From Rhodoferax sp. (GTDB taxonomy: Bacteria; Pseudomonadota; Gammaproteobacteria; Burkholderiales; Burkholderiaceae_C): a DNA stretch of 8,624 bases. A program made the position numbers and the translations under genes. The notes beneath the pieces were generated by a model. It saw only the letters and a list, made by a program, of their open reading frames with translations, had not been told where the DNA came from and searched no databases. Of this stretch, positions 1 to 5,543 are shown piece by piece. The stretch covers positions 1-8,624 of the forward strand of contig JAIFMR010000118.1 of assembly GCA_020048255.1 (NCBI GenBank), written 5' to 3'. Every line of letters begins with the position of its first letter. Position 1 is the stretch's first letter.

Positions 1-1355
1 CAGTAGTCGCTCATGCGGTCGATGTAGGCGGCGCTGCTCACATAGGGTTTGGTGGCCAGCAGGCCGCCGTCGGCAAACTGGCTCATGCCCAAGGTGTTGG
101 GCAGCTCCACCCATTCAAACGCGTCGATGTACACCCCCAGATACCAGCGGTGCAGCGCTTGCACATCCAGCCCGGCCAGCAGGGCGAAGTTGCCAATCAC
201 CATCAGCCGCTGGATGTGGTGCGCATGGGCATGGTGCAGCGAGGTGGTGATGGCCCCAGCCAGGCAGTTCATGCGCGTGTTGCCGGTCCAGAACCACTCG
301 GGCAGCGGTCTGGTGTGCTCAAAGAAGTTGCGCTGGTCATAACCCGGCATTTGCGCCCAGTAAATGCCGCGCACGTATTCGCGCCAGCCGATGATCTGGC
401 GGATAAAGCCCTCAGCAGCCGCCAGTTCGACCCGGCCAGCGCGCCACTCCGCCTCCACCCGCTGCACCACTTCACGCGGGTTCAACATCTTCACGTTCAG
501 CGCAAACGAGAGCAGAGAATGGAACAGCCGCCAGGCCTTGCGGCTCATGGCGTCCTGGTAGTCGCCAAAGTGGGGCAAGGCGTGGCTGATGAAGTGGTCC
601 AGCTGTTGCAGTGCCTCAGCACGGTTGAGCGGCCAGCGGAAGTTGCTCGCGCTGGGCTCGCCAAAACTTGGCACCCCGGCTGCCTGAATGCTGGCCCATA
701 ACGCGCTGTGGTCGTGGTTGGGGCGCAGGTCAGGTGGCTCGGGCGGTGCGCCTTTCCAGGGCTTGCGGTTGTCCGCGTCAAAGTTCCACTGGCCACCGGC
801 GGGCTTGTCAACGCCGTCGATCAGCACGTGATGGCGTTTGCGCATGTGGCGGTAAAAGGTTTCCATCAGCCACTGCTTGCGGTGGGTGAACAACTCAGCC
901 GCTTCATGGCGCTGGGTGTAGAAGTGTTCACTATCAACCTGAGAGCTGCTCACCCTTGTCGCATAGGGGCTAGAGGCACAAAAGGCTTGTAACTGCTGAT
1001 CCAGCCGGACCTCATCGGGATCCTGATAGTCAAAGACTTGGGATTGGTAATGGGTCAAGAGTGAGTCCAGATTACCGGGCAGACTGTGCTGGTTGGCCGG
1101 GTCGTCGATGCACAGGTAGTGCACGCGGTGGCCAGCCTCTGTCAACTGCCGCGCCAGCTCGCGCATGCCGGCAAAGATGGCGATGATTTTTTGCGCATGG
1201 TGCAGCACGTAATCGGTTTCCTGGCGGATCTCCATCAGCACATACACCACGTCGGGGCGCGCGCTGGCAAACCAGCTGTGTTGCAGGTTGAGCTGGTCGC
1301 CCAGAATCAGGCGCAGGGTGTGGGCGGGTGGAGTGTTGTTTTGGGTGGGTGTCAT
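1..1355 (-). CDS. FeS-type bacterial (6-4) photolyase / cryptochrome-like protein (PhrB/CryB class), 3' end cut by window
   Basis: Predicted flavoprotein of the FeS-containing bacterial cryptochrome/photolyase branch, whose Agrobacterium member PhrB repairs (6-4) photoproducts with blue light. The visible 451 residues begin LRLILGDQL (14-22), the branch's N-terminal signature. They continue through WNFDADNR, GFIRQIIGWREYVRGIYW, RMNCL, HAHHIQRLM, GNFALLAG and WVELPNTLGMSQFADGG, all matching remembered PhrB blocks. Cys364 (in MNCL) matches the first FeS-cluster Cys of PhrB; His379-His380 match its active-site His pair. The frame is still open at base 3, and the last partial codon, TG-, follows MSDY exactly where the second cluster Cys is expected. 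Full length is usually about 500-510 residues, so roughly 55 are missing. ATG at 1355 is chosen because the family signature follows closely; no clear ribosome binding site is seen. Residues 125-138 are encoded by a short interspersed repeat. It lies 81 bp after the DASH gene and is probably the last or a late gene of that operon. Confidence 0.92.
   Translation of the reverse strand, partial: MTPTQNNTPPAHTLRLILGDQLNLQHSWFASARPDVVYVLMEIRQETDYVLHHAQKIIAIFAGMRELARQLTEAGHRVHYLCIDDPANQHSLPGNLDSLLTHYQSQVFDYQDPDEVRLDQQLQAFCASSPYATRVSSSQVDSEHFYTQRHEAAELFTHRKQWLMETFYRHMRKRHHVLIDGVDKPAGGQWNFDADNRKPWKGAPPEPPDLRPNHDHSALWASIQAAGVPSFGEPSASNFRWPLNRAEALQQLDHFISHALPHFGDYQDAMSRKAWRLFHSLLSFALNVKMLNPREVVQRVEAEWRAGRVELAAAEGFIRQIIGWREYVRGIYWAQMPGYDQRNFFEHTRPLPEWFWTGNTRMNCLAGAITTSLHHAHAHHIQRLMVIGNFALLAGLDVQALHRWYLGVYIDAFEWVELPNTLGMSQFADGGLLATKPYVSSAAYIDRMSDY
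944..981 (+). repeat. Short interspersed repeat, copy 1, inside the (6-4)-photolyase-like gene
   Basis: This 38-base stretch aligns without gaps to 2097-2134, with about 26 identities including an unbroken 14-base core TAGGGGCTAGAGGC (964-977 here). It has the form of a known type of short, partly palindromic repeat common in Comamonadaceae (AGCTNCTNNCNCTT…GGGGCTAGAGGCC; pattern recalled, not searched). The left CCCT (952-955) can pair with the AGGG at 965-968. On the minus strand it is translated as part of CASSPYATRVSSS (126-138), in a stretch where the Agrobacterium homologue appears about four residues shorter. This copy looks older or more eroded than copy 2. True element ends cannot be fixed from two copies. 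Confidence 0.75.
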
Positions 1356-1436
1356 GCGGGTGGGGGGCAAAAATTTGGCGGGTGGCAGCGTCTTTGGCCG
1401 AAAGCGTGTCAGCGGGTGAAGGGCAGGGTGTCCGCG
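1356..1436 (-). other. Spacer between the DASH and FeS photolyase genes, open in frame after the DASH stop
   Basis: The 81-bp gap between the DASH cryptochrome stop (TGA, 1439-1437) and the next ATG (1355) is a multiple of three. It has no in-frame stop, so the two genes share one reading frame separated by a single TGA and 27 sense codons. The translated spacer is rich in Pro, Leu and Arg and resembles no domain. No terminator-like hairpin followed by a T run and no strong Shine-Dalgarno is visible, which fits cotranscription. Confidence 0.5.
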
Positions 1437-2735
1437 TCACCCTTGCAGCCACAGCCTTTGGTAGCTGCCGTCAGGGTCATGGTCGCGCGTTTGTTTGGCC
1501 ACGTCAAAGCGCCGCCCGCCGCGCGGGTCAGTGCCCAGGCCTGCGATATAGAGCCAGTTGCCCTGGTTGCTGTAGATGTCAAAGTCCACCAGTTGCGACT
1601 CAAACCAGGCAGCACCAGCGCGCCAGTCGCAGCCCAAGTCATAGATCAAATGACTGGCCACTACCTGGCGCAAGCGATTGGAAAGGTAGCCAGTTTGGTG
1701 CAGCTCGCGCATGGCCGCATCAACCAGTGGCACGCCAGTCTGACCCTGGCGCCAGAGCGTCAACGTGTCGTTGGTTTGCAGGTGAAGGAAACGGAAGTAG
1801 TCGCGCCACAGCAGCTCGAACCACAGCCAGTAACTGCCGTCGTTGGCGCCGAATTCGACCTCGAAAGCTTTCAGCTCAGCATAAATGGTAGGTGCCGACA
1901 GCGCCCCGCTGGCCAGCCAGGGCGAGAACTTGCTGGAGTAATCGGTGCCGCTGAGCTGGTTTCGCGTGGCTTTGTAGCTGTGCGGCAGTTTGGCGGCCAG
2001 GTAGCGGCGCAAATGCGCCAGACCCGTGCGCTCGCCACCCTGAAAAGCCGGCAGATGGTAGGGCAAGCTGACACGGTCAAGTGCATCAATATTCATAGCT
2101 TCTTGCCCTTTATTGGTAGGGGCTAGAGGCCAATTTGACGTCAATAGTTGCGCCAAATCGGGGTGACTGATACGGTCTGAATCGGCATCCCACATGGCTG
2201 GCAGTGGCGCTACAGTAGACGGCGCAGGCAGCGGCTGGCGTACTTGCACTGCGGCTTTCTCCACGCCAGTGCGAAACTGGGTGAATACCGCAGGCAAAGC
2301 AGTCACTTCAAACGGCAGCTCAGCCGGGTCCAGCAGACTGGATTGCCAGACGGTTTGCACCGTGAGTCCCGCTGCTCTGAGTCCAGCCACCTCGCCCTGC
2401 TCTTGTGGCGCGGCAATGTCTTCAGCCATCACGGTGCTGGCTTGGAGCACGCGCGCCAGCGCAGGCAGCACATTGGCGGGCTGGCCATGAAGATGCAGCG
2501 GCGCCGAGCCGAGGCTGCGCAGCTGAGTCTCCAGGTCCAGCAAGGTGTCGGCCAGCACGCGCTGGCGGTGCAGCCCCACGCGTGCAAAACCCCAGCGGGT
2601 GGTCTCAGGCGGGGCGTGGCAAAACACTGGCAGCAACCGCAGGCCATGCTGCAGGGCTTGCTGGCTGGCCAGTGTGAAGGCCGGGTTGTCGGTCAACCGC
2701 AAATCGTTGCGGAACCAGTAAATCAGTGTGCTCAT
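1437..2735 (-). CDS. DASH-type cryptochrome / deoxyribodipyrimidine photolyase
   Basis: A 432-residue flavoprotein of the DASH branch. Known DASH proteins bind FAD and usually an antenna cofactor, repair CPDs in single-stranded or loop-structured DNA, and sometimes act in light signalling. The N-terminal photolyase Rossmann domain begins IYWFRNDLRLTDN (5-17). The FAD-binding helical domain starts near FQGGERTGLAHL (231-242). It contains TDYSSKFSPWLASGALS, SYWLWFELLWRDYFRF, DAAMRELHQTGYLSNRLRQ, DWRAGAAWFE and SNQGNWLYIAGLGTDPR (389-405), then QTRDHDPDGSYQRLW near the end. The last blocks are diagnostic of DASH. ATG at 2735 lies in an ATGA overlap with the upstream DUF2256 stop, implying translational coupling. 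Residues 201-213 (NWPLAPTNKGQEA) come from a short interspersed repeat. The PDL-to-FQGGE linker is about 36 residues, some 20 longer than expected, so the repeat lengthened the linker between the two domains without breaking the frame. Confidence 0.95.
   Translation of the reverse strand: MSTLIYWFRNDLRLTDNPAFTLASQQALQHGLRLLPVFCHAPPETTRWGFARVGLHRQRVLADTLLDLETQLRSLGSAPLHLHGQPANVLPALARVLQASTVMAEDIAAPQEQGEVAGLRAAGLTVQTVWQSSLLDPAELPFEVTALPAVFTQFRTGVEKAAVQVRQPLPAPSTVAPLPAMWDADSDRISHPDLAQLLTSNWPLAPTNKGQEAMNIDALDRVSLPYHLPAFQGGERTGLAHLRRYLAAKLPHSYKATRNQLSGTDYSSKFSPWLASGALSAPTIYAELKAFEVEFGANDGSYWLWFELLWRDYFRFLHLQTNDTLTLWRQGQTGVPLVDAAMRELHQTGYLSNRLRQVVASHLIYDLGCDWRAGAAWFESQLVDFDIYSNQGNWLYIAGLGTDPRGGRRFDVAKQTRDHDPDGSYQRLWLQG
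2097..2134 (+). repeat. Short interspersed repeat, copy 2, inside the DASH cryptochrome gene
   Basis: Second copy of the repeat at 944-981, same orientation relative to the genes, with the same 14-base core (2117-2130). It is closer to the recalled Comamonadaceae form: AGCTTCTTGCCCTT, a short spacer, then TAGGGGCTAGAGGCCAATTTGAC just beyond. Similarity to the recalled family probably extends to about 2090-2146. GCCC (2104-2107) and GGGC (2120-2123) can form the stem of a small hairpin. On the minus strand it encodes NWPLAPTNKGQEA, one base out of register with the frame used in copy 1. It sits in the linker between the antenna and FAD domains. Confidence 0.8.
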
Positions 2736-2893
2736 GCAAGGGTTTGCTTGGTGGGCTTAGCCGCGCCCCGGCAGCGCTCAGAGCAGTATTTGACGTTGTC
2801 CCAGTCCCGCTCCCACTTCTTGCGCCAGGCAAAAGGCTTGCCGCAGGTGAGGCAGATCTTGCTGGGCAGGTCGGATTTTTTGCGCATTTTCAT
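2732..2893 (-). CDS. DUF2256 small Cys-rich protein
   Basis: A 53-residue basic protein. It has a CxxC pair, CLTC (14-17), then PFAWRKKWERDWDNVKYCSERC with a CxxxC pair (37, 41), typical of DUF2256, a family of tiny predicted zinc-ribbon-like proteins. Four Cys in two pairs suggest one bound metal ion (inference). DUF2256 genes are remembered as neighbours of photolyase/cryptochrome genes, and here the gene lies between two of them. It starts 11 bp after the upstream photolyase stop, and its TGA overlaps the DASH ATG as ATGA. ATG at 2893 is taken; ATG at 2887, two codons later, is equally possible because neither has a clear ribosome binding site. No biochemical role is known to me; helping flavin photoreceptors or binding nucleic acid would be guesses. 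Confidence 0.9.
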   Translation of the reverse strand: MKMRKKSDLPSKICLTCGKPFAWRKKWERDWDNVKYCSERCRGAAKPTKQTLA

Positions 2894-2904
2894 AGGCGGT
2901 CGAT

Positions 2905-4482
2905 TCAATCAAAACCCAGACTGAGCTGCGCGGTGGCTGCGGCGGGTGTTGTGCGTCGCTTGGTGCCCGCCTTTTGCACGTCACGCCCCTTACGCGAGCC
3001 GTGTTTTTCCACGATGGCGGCTTTGGCAGCGCGCACCTCGGGCGTGCGGCGCAGGCTGTGCAGCCGGTCTTTGGCGGCGCGGGTGGCGGCTTCCAGATCG
3101 ACCAGCGGCAACGGCCAGGCATCGGGCGCGCCAGCGGGCGCATCGGCACTCACGCGCACGCCGCAGGCCACTTGCACACTTTCGGGCATGCGCCAGGGTT
3201 CCAGAATCCAGCTGTCGGGCACGCGGCGCAGCGCCGGGCACCAGCGGCGCACAAAAAGGCCGCGTGCGTCATGGTCTTGTGCCTGTTTGACCGGGTTGTA
3301 CACGCGAGTGGTGTTGATGCCGGTGGTACCGCTCTGCATCTGCATCTGGCTCCAGTGGATGCCGGGTTCATAGTCCAAAAACTGGCGCGCCAGCCATTGA
3401 CCCACCGGCTGCCAGTGCAGCCACAGCGGGTAGCTGGCCACCGACACCAACATGGCGCGCATGCGAAAGTTCAGCCAGCCGGTCTGGCGCAGCATGGCCA
3501 CGCAGGCGTCCACCATCGGCCAGCCGGTGCGGCCTTGGGTGAGCGCTTCAAAATGCGCCGGGTTCCAGTCCGGTTCACGCAAGCCGTCGTAACCCCGGTG
3601 CAGGTTGCGCCATTCCAGTTCGGGTTCAGATTCGAGCTTCTGGATAAAGTGGCAATGCCAATGTAATCGGCTCAAAAATGCCTCCAGCCCTTTGGTAGCA
3701 TACGCTGAGTGCTCTTGAAGTTGAAGCAACTTGGCATCGGTGGCTTGCACCACCTCGCGCAGGCTCAAGCATCCCAAGCTCAGGTAGGGCGACAGGCGCG
3801 AGCAGGCGCTGGGTGCCGACAGCGGTGATGAGATGCCGCCCCGGTAGTGGCGGCAGCGATCGTTTAAAAAGCTGTCCAGCACTGCCAATCCGGCGCTGCG
3901 CCCACCGCGCTGGCGATCTGGCGGGTCAAACGCATCCAGGCTGAGTTCTGAAGCGCTGGGCACCGGTTGCGCGGGCCAGGGGCTGGGTTGAAACTGCAGC
4001 ACACCAGCTTCTGGGCAGGGCTGTTGCGGCGCTTGGGTGTGGCTGGCCCAGTGACTGGCCCAGTGGTTGCGGTTGCTCAGGCGGCGTACCACACCAAACT
4101 GCGCGAACTCCTGCCAGGCCACACCTTGTGCGCGGCACCAGCGAGCTACCGCCTTGTCGCGCTCAAAGGTGATCGCGTTGCCGGTTTCTTCGTGGGACAC
4201 CAGCCGCTCGAAAGGCGACATAGCGTGCAGCTGCGTCAAAACATCTGTCACTTCACCGGTGCGCACATGCAACCGGCCGCCCAGTGCTTTCAGCGCGCGG
4301 GCCAGGTCGCGCAGACTTTCCAGCATGAACTCATAGTGCTGGCGCGCGCCATCCGGTTGCGCCCACAGGCTGGGTTCGATCACGTACAGGCACAACACCG
4401 GCCCGCGCGCAGCAGCATCCGCCAGTGCCGCGTGGTCGTGCAGGCGCAAGTCACGCTTGAACCAGACAACACTGTAGACCAT
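2905..4482 (-). CDS. Photolyase/cryptochrome-family flavoprotein, non-DASH branch
   Basis: A 525-residue member of the photolyase/cryptochrome superfamily, distinct from the two others here. The N-terminal antenna-type Rossmann domain starts MVYSVVWFKRDLRLHDHAAL. The FAD domain holds RCRHYRGGISSPLSA (209-223), SRLSPYLSLGCLSLREVV, SRLHWHCHFIQKLE (271-284), GRTGWPMVDACVAMLRQTGWLNFRMR (317-342) and QSGTTGINTTRVYNPVKQ (383-400). The HWHCHF and GTTGINTTRVYNP blocks mark a bacterial group usually annotated only as FAD-binding or deoxyribodipyrimidine photolyase; whether it repairs DNA or signals is not settled by sequence. After about residue 425 comes a basic Ala/Arg/Lys-rich tail (KHGSRKGRDVQKAGTKRR) that may contact nucleic acid (inference). 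Residues 139-146 contain a tandem HWAS repeat from a 12-bp duplication. ATG at 4482 is chosen because the domain begins at once; it follows the DUF2237 stop by 24 bp. Confidence 0.93.
   Translation of the reverse strand: MVYSVVWFKRDLRLHDHAALADAAARGPVLCLYVIEPSLWAQPDGARQHYEFMLESLRDLARALKALGGRLHVRTGEVTDVLTQLHAMSPFERLVSHEETGNAITFERDKAVARWCRAQGVAWQEFAQFGVVRRLSNRNHWASHWASHTQAPQQPCPEAGVLQFQPSPWPAQPVPSASELSLDAFDPPDRQRGGRSAGLAVLDSFLNDRCRHYRGGISSPLSAPSACSRLSPYLSLGCLSLREVVQATDAKLLQLQEHSAYATKGLEAFLSRLHWHCHFIQKLESEPELEWRNLHRGYDGLREPDWNPAHFEALTQGRTGWPMVDACVAMLRQTGWLNFRMRAMLVSVASYPLWLHWQPVGQWLARQFLDYEPGIHWSQMQMQSGTTGINTTRVYNPVKQAQDHDARGLFVRRWCPALRRVPDSWILEPWRMPESVQVACGVRVSADAPAGAPDAWPLPLVDLEAATRAAKDRLHSLRRTPEVRAAKAAIVEKHGSRKGRDVQKAGTKRRTTPAAATAQLSLGFD
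4043..4066 (+). repeat. 12-bp tandem duplication within the photolyase-family gene
   Basis: Two adjacent units, CTGGCCCAGTGA and CTGGCCCAGTGG, differ only at the last base. On the coding (minus) strand they give two successive HWAS tetrapeptides (NHWASHWASH). The insert keeps the frame and falls in the linker after the Rossmann domain, where length variation is tolerated. A recent slippage event is the simplest reading. Confidence 0.7.
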
Positions 4483-4506
4483 GGCTCAGGCGCTCAGGGG
4501 GCCAAA

Positions 4507-4869
4507 TCAATCTGCCGCATGTGACTGAAGGTCTGCCAGGCTGAGCAGTTCAAGCGCTTTGGCGTGGGTGCTTTTGAGGAAGACCGGTGGTGCGACGCCT
4601 TCTATCAGTGCCTCGCGCCAGCGCAGCGCGCACAGACACCAGCGGTCACCCGACTTGAGCCCGGCAAAGCGGTAGTCCGGGCGGGGGGTGATCAGATCAT
4701 TGCCTTGGGCCAGAGAGAAGTCAAGAAACGCCTGGGTCATGCGTGCACACACCACATGGGTGCCATGATCGTGGGCGTCGGTGTGGCAGCAGCCGTCGCG
4801 CAAAAAGCCGGTGAGGGGGTCATAAGAGCAGGGCAGCAAATCGGTGCCCAACACATTGCGTGCAGTCAT
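4507..4869 (-). CDS. DUF2237 family protein
   Basis: A 120-residue protein matching the DUF2237 family almost end to end. It has NVLGTDLLPCSYDPLTGFLRDGCC (5-28), HTDAHDHGTHVVCARMTQAFLDFS, GNDLITPRPDYRFAGLKSGDRWCLCALRW (56-84), then APPVFLKSTHAKALELL and LQSHAAD at the terminus. Family length is usually about 110-125, so it is complete. Conserved Cys14, Cys27, Cys28, Cys41, Cys78 and Cys80, with several His, suggest metal binding or redox chemistry, but no function is known to me. No signal peptide or membrane segment, so cytoplasmic. ATG at 4869 is chosen because family similarity begins at residue 5. The frame stays open much further upstream, but that part crosses the divergent promoter region and does not resemble protein. 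It is probably the first gene of the minus-strand operon, 24 bp before the photolyase-family gene. Confidence 0.92.
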   Translation of the reverse strand: MTARNVLGTDLLPCSYDPLTGFLRDGCCHTDAHDHGTHVVCARMTQAFLDFSLAQGNDLITPRPDYRFAGLKSGDRWCLCALRWREALIEGVAPPVFLKSTHAKALELLSLADLQSHAAD

Positions 4870-4888
4870 GATGGTGTGTTTACAGTGC

Positions 4889-4897
4889 AGTATGGCA
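4889..4897 (-). promoter_or_regulatory. Possible extended -10 promoter for the DUF2237/photolyase operon
   Basis: On the minus strand TGC-CATACT forms an extended -10 element with five of six hexamer matches, about 20 bases before the DUF2237 ATG. The only -35-like hexamer nearby, TTGTCT, is 14 bp away, which is too close, so the call leans on the extended -10. It would give a leader of only about 13 bases. Confidence 0.25.
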
Positions 4898-5031
4898 AGC
4901 GCATTGTGAGACAAGCCGTTGGCCAGGATGCTTTGAATTTTGCTAAAACCCCCTGTGAGTCGCGGTGTTTGTGTGCTTTGCGCGTAACGCAGAGGGAGAC
5001 CTGAGTTGTTCTGCCCGGGTTGCACTGTGTT

Positions 5032-5061
5032 TTGTGCACAATTTGTCTTGCCCTGATCAGG
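5032..5061. promoter_or_regulatory. Pair of perfect 10-bp palindromes, possible operator
   Basis: TTGTGCACAA (5032-5041) and CCTGATCAGG (5052-5061) are each perfect palindromes. Their centres are 20 bp apart, about two helical turns, so they present the same DNA face. They lie 29-58 bp upstream of the candidate -35 of the PYP-like gene, where an activator or a shared divergent regulator would bind. The two sequences differ from each other, so one dimeric protein binding both is not obvious. The regulator is unknown and not encoded in the window. Confidence 0.35.
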
Positions 5062-5089
5062 CCCTGAAACCGTGGCCTGGCCCGTTGAA

Positions 5090-5118
5090 TTGACGCAAGC
5101 TGGGAGTATGCTTATGCT
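5090..5118 (+). promoter_or_regulatory. Sigma70-type promoter for the PYP-like/GGDEF-EAL pair
   Basis: TTGACG (5090-5095) and TATGCT (5113-5118) are separated by exactly 17 bp, giving five of six and four of six consensus matches. Transcription would start near 5125, leaving a leader of about 25 bases before the GTG at 5151. This is the best promoter match seen in the region. Confidence 0.6.
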
Positions 5119-5150
5119 CTGGCGCAGCAAAAAAATGATGAGAGACCGAC

Positions 5151-5543
5151 GTGAGTGACTTGAATCCCACATTACAGTTTGATCAAGGCGACCTGGCTGA
5201 GCGGCTGGATGCGCTCGATGACGCAGCGATTGACACCCTGAACTTCGGGGTGATAGGTTTTGATACTCAAACCGTGGTGCGCCGCTATAACGCTTTTGAG
5301 TCCAAGGCTGCAGGCCTGAGCCCACAGCGGGTGATTGGCCAGTCGTTTTTTACCTCGGTGGCCCCTTGTATGAACAACTTTATGGTGGCACAGCGCTTTG
5401 AAGATGCCTGGGTGGCTGGTGTGCCGCTTGACGACACCATTGACTACGTGTTGACGCTGCGCATGCGCCCAGTCAAAGTCAAGCTGCGCTTAGTCGCCCA
5501 ACCAGGGCTTGCCATGCATTACATCTTGCTGCTGCGTGCGTGA
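5151..5543 (+). CDS. PYP-like PAS photosensor (photoactive yellow protein homologue)
   Basis: A 130-residue single PAS-domain protein, cytoplasmic, no membrane segment. Aligned by eye to Halorhodospira PYP (125 residues), Tyr46, Glu50 and Cys73 fall at the same spacing as Tyr42, Glu46 and Cys69, the residues that hold the p-coumaroyl chromophore by hydrogen bonds and a thioester. The blocks FGVIGFD, RYNAFE, VIGQSFFTSVAPC and DYVLTLRMRPVKVKL follow PYP; Met105 corresponds to Met100. Positions equivalent to Thr50 and Arg52 are Ala54 and Leu56, so spectral or kinetic properties should differ if a chromophore binds. No tyrosine ammonia lyase or coumaroyl-CoA ligase gene is in view, so chromophore loading is unproven and a plain PAS protein remains possible. 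GTG at 5151 is used because the nearby ATGs are out of frame; GAGAGA just upstream is a weak ribosome binding site. Its TGA overlaps the next start as GTGA. Confidence 0.85.
   Translation: MSDLNPTLQFDQGDLAERLDALDDAAIDTLNFGVIGFDTQTVVRRYNAFESKAAGLSPQRVIGQSFFTSVAPCMNNFMVAQRFEDAWVAGVPLDDTIDYVLTLRMRPVKVKLRLVAQPGLAMHYILLLRA

Larger units (their letters stand above)
4870..5150. promoter_or_regulatory. Divergent intergenic control region
   Basis: This 281-bp region separates the minus-strand photolyase operon from the plus-strand PYP-like/GGDEF-EAL pair and must hold the promoters for both. Besides the elements listed separately it contains TGCACTGT at 5021-5028 and its exact inverse at 4882-4889, and a CAGGCC-N10-GGCCTG inverted repeat (5058-5079). 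No tRNA, riboswitch or LexA-type CTGT-N8-ACAG box is seen. Confidence 0.7.

Noticed and set aside
1086..2126. Long plus-strand open frame of about 346 codons opposite the two photolyase genes.
   Set aside because: It is the antisense shadow of two genes with clear family motifs. Its translation is low-complexity and rich in Val, Ala and Gln, with no recognisable domain.
3675..3727. Possible third, inverted copy of the short repeat in the third photolyase gene (GCCTCCAGCCC… and …GAAGTTGAAGCA).
   Set aside because: Matches are patchy and need gaps, the 14-base core is absent, and the GLEAF residues it encodes resemble the normal family sequence before SRLHWHCHF. It is probably chance similarity.
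4564..5004. Plus-strand frame of 146 codons across DUF2237 and the intergenic region.
   Set aside because: It is antisense to the conserved DUF2237 gene, has no domain similarity and would cross the control region.
4870..5150. A LexA (SOS) box controlling the photolyase operon.
   Set aside because: No CTGT-N8-ACAG arrangement was found; the isolated CTGT and ACAG words are not correctly spaced.
4870..5325. Upstream extension of the DUF2237 frame, which would give a 272-residue protein.
   Set aside because: The added part does not resemble the family, runs through the divergent promoter region and overlaps the start of the well-supported PYP-like gene. Family similarity begins right after ATG 4869.
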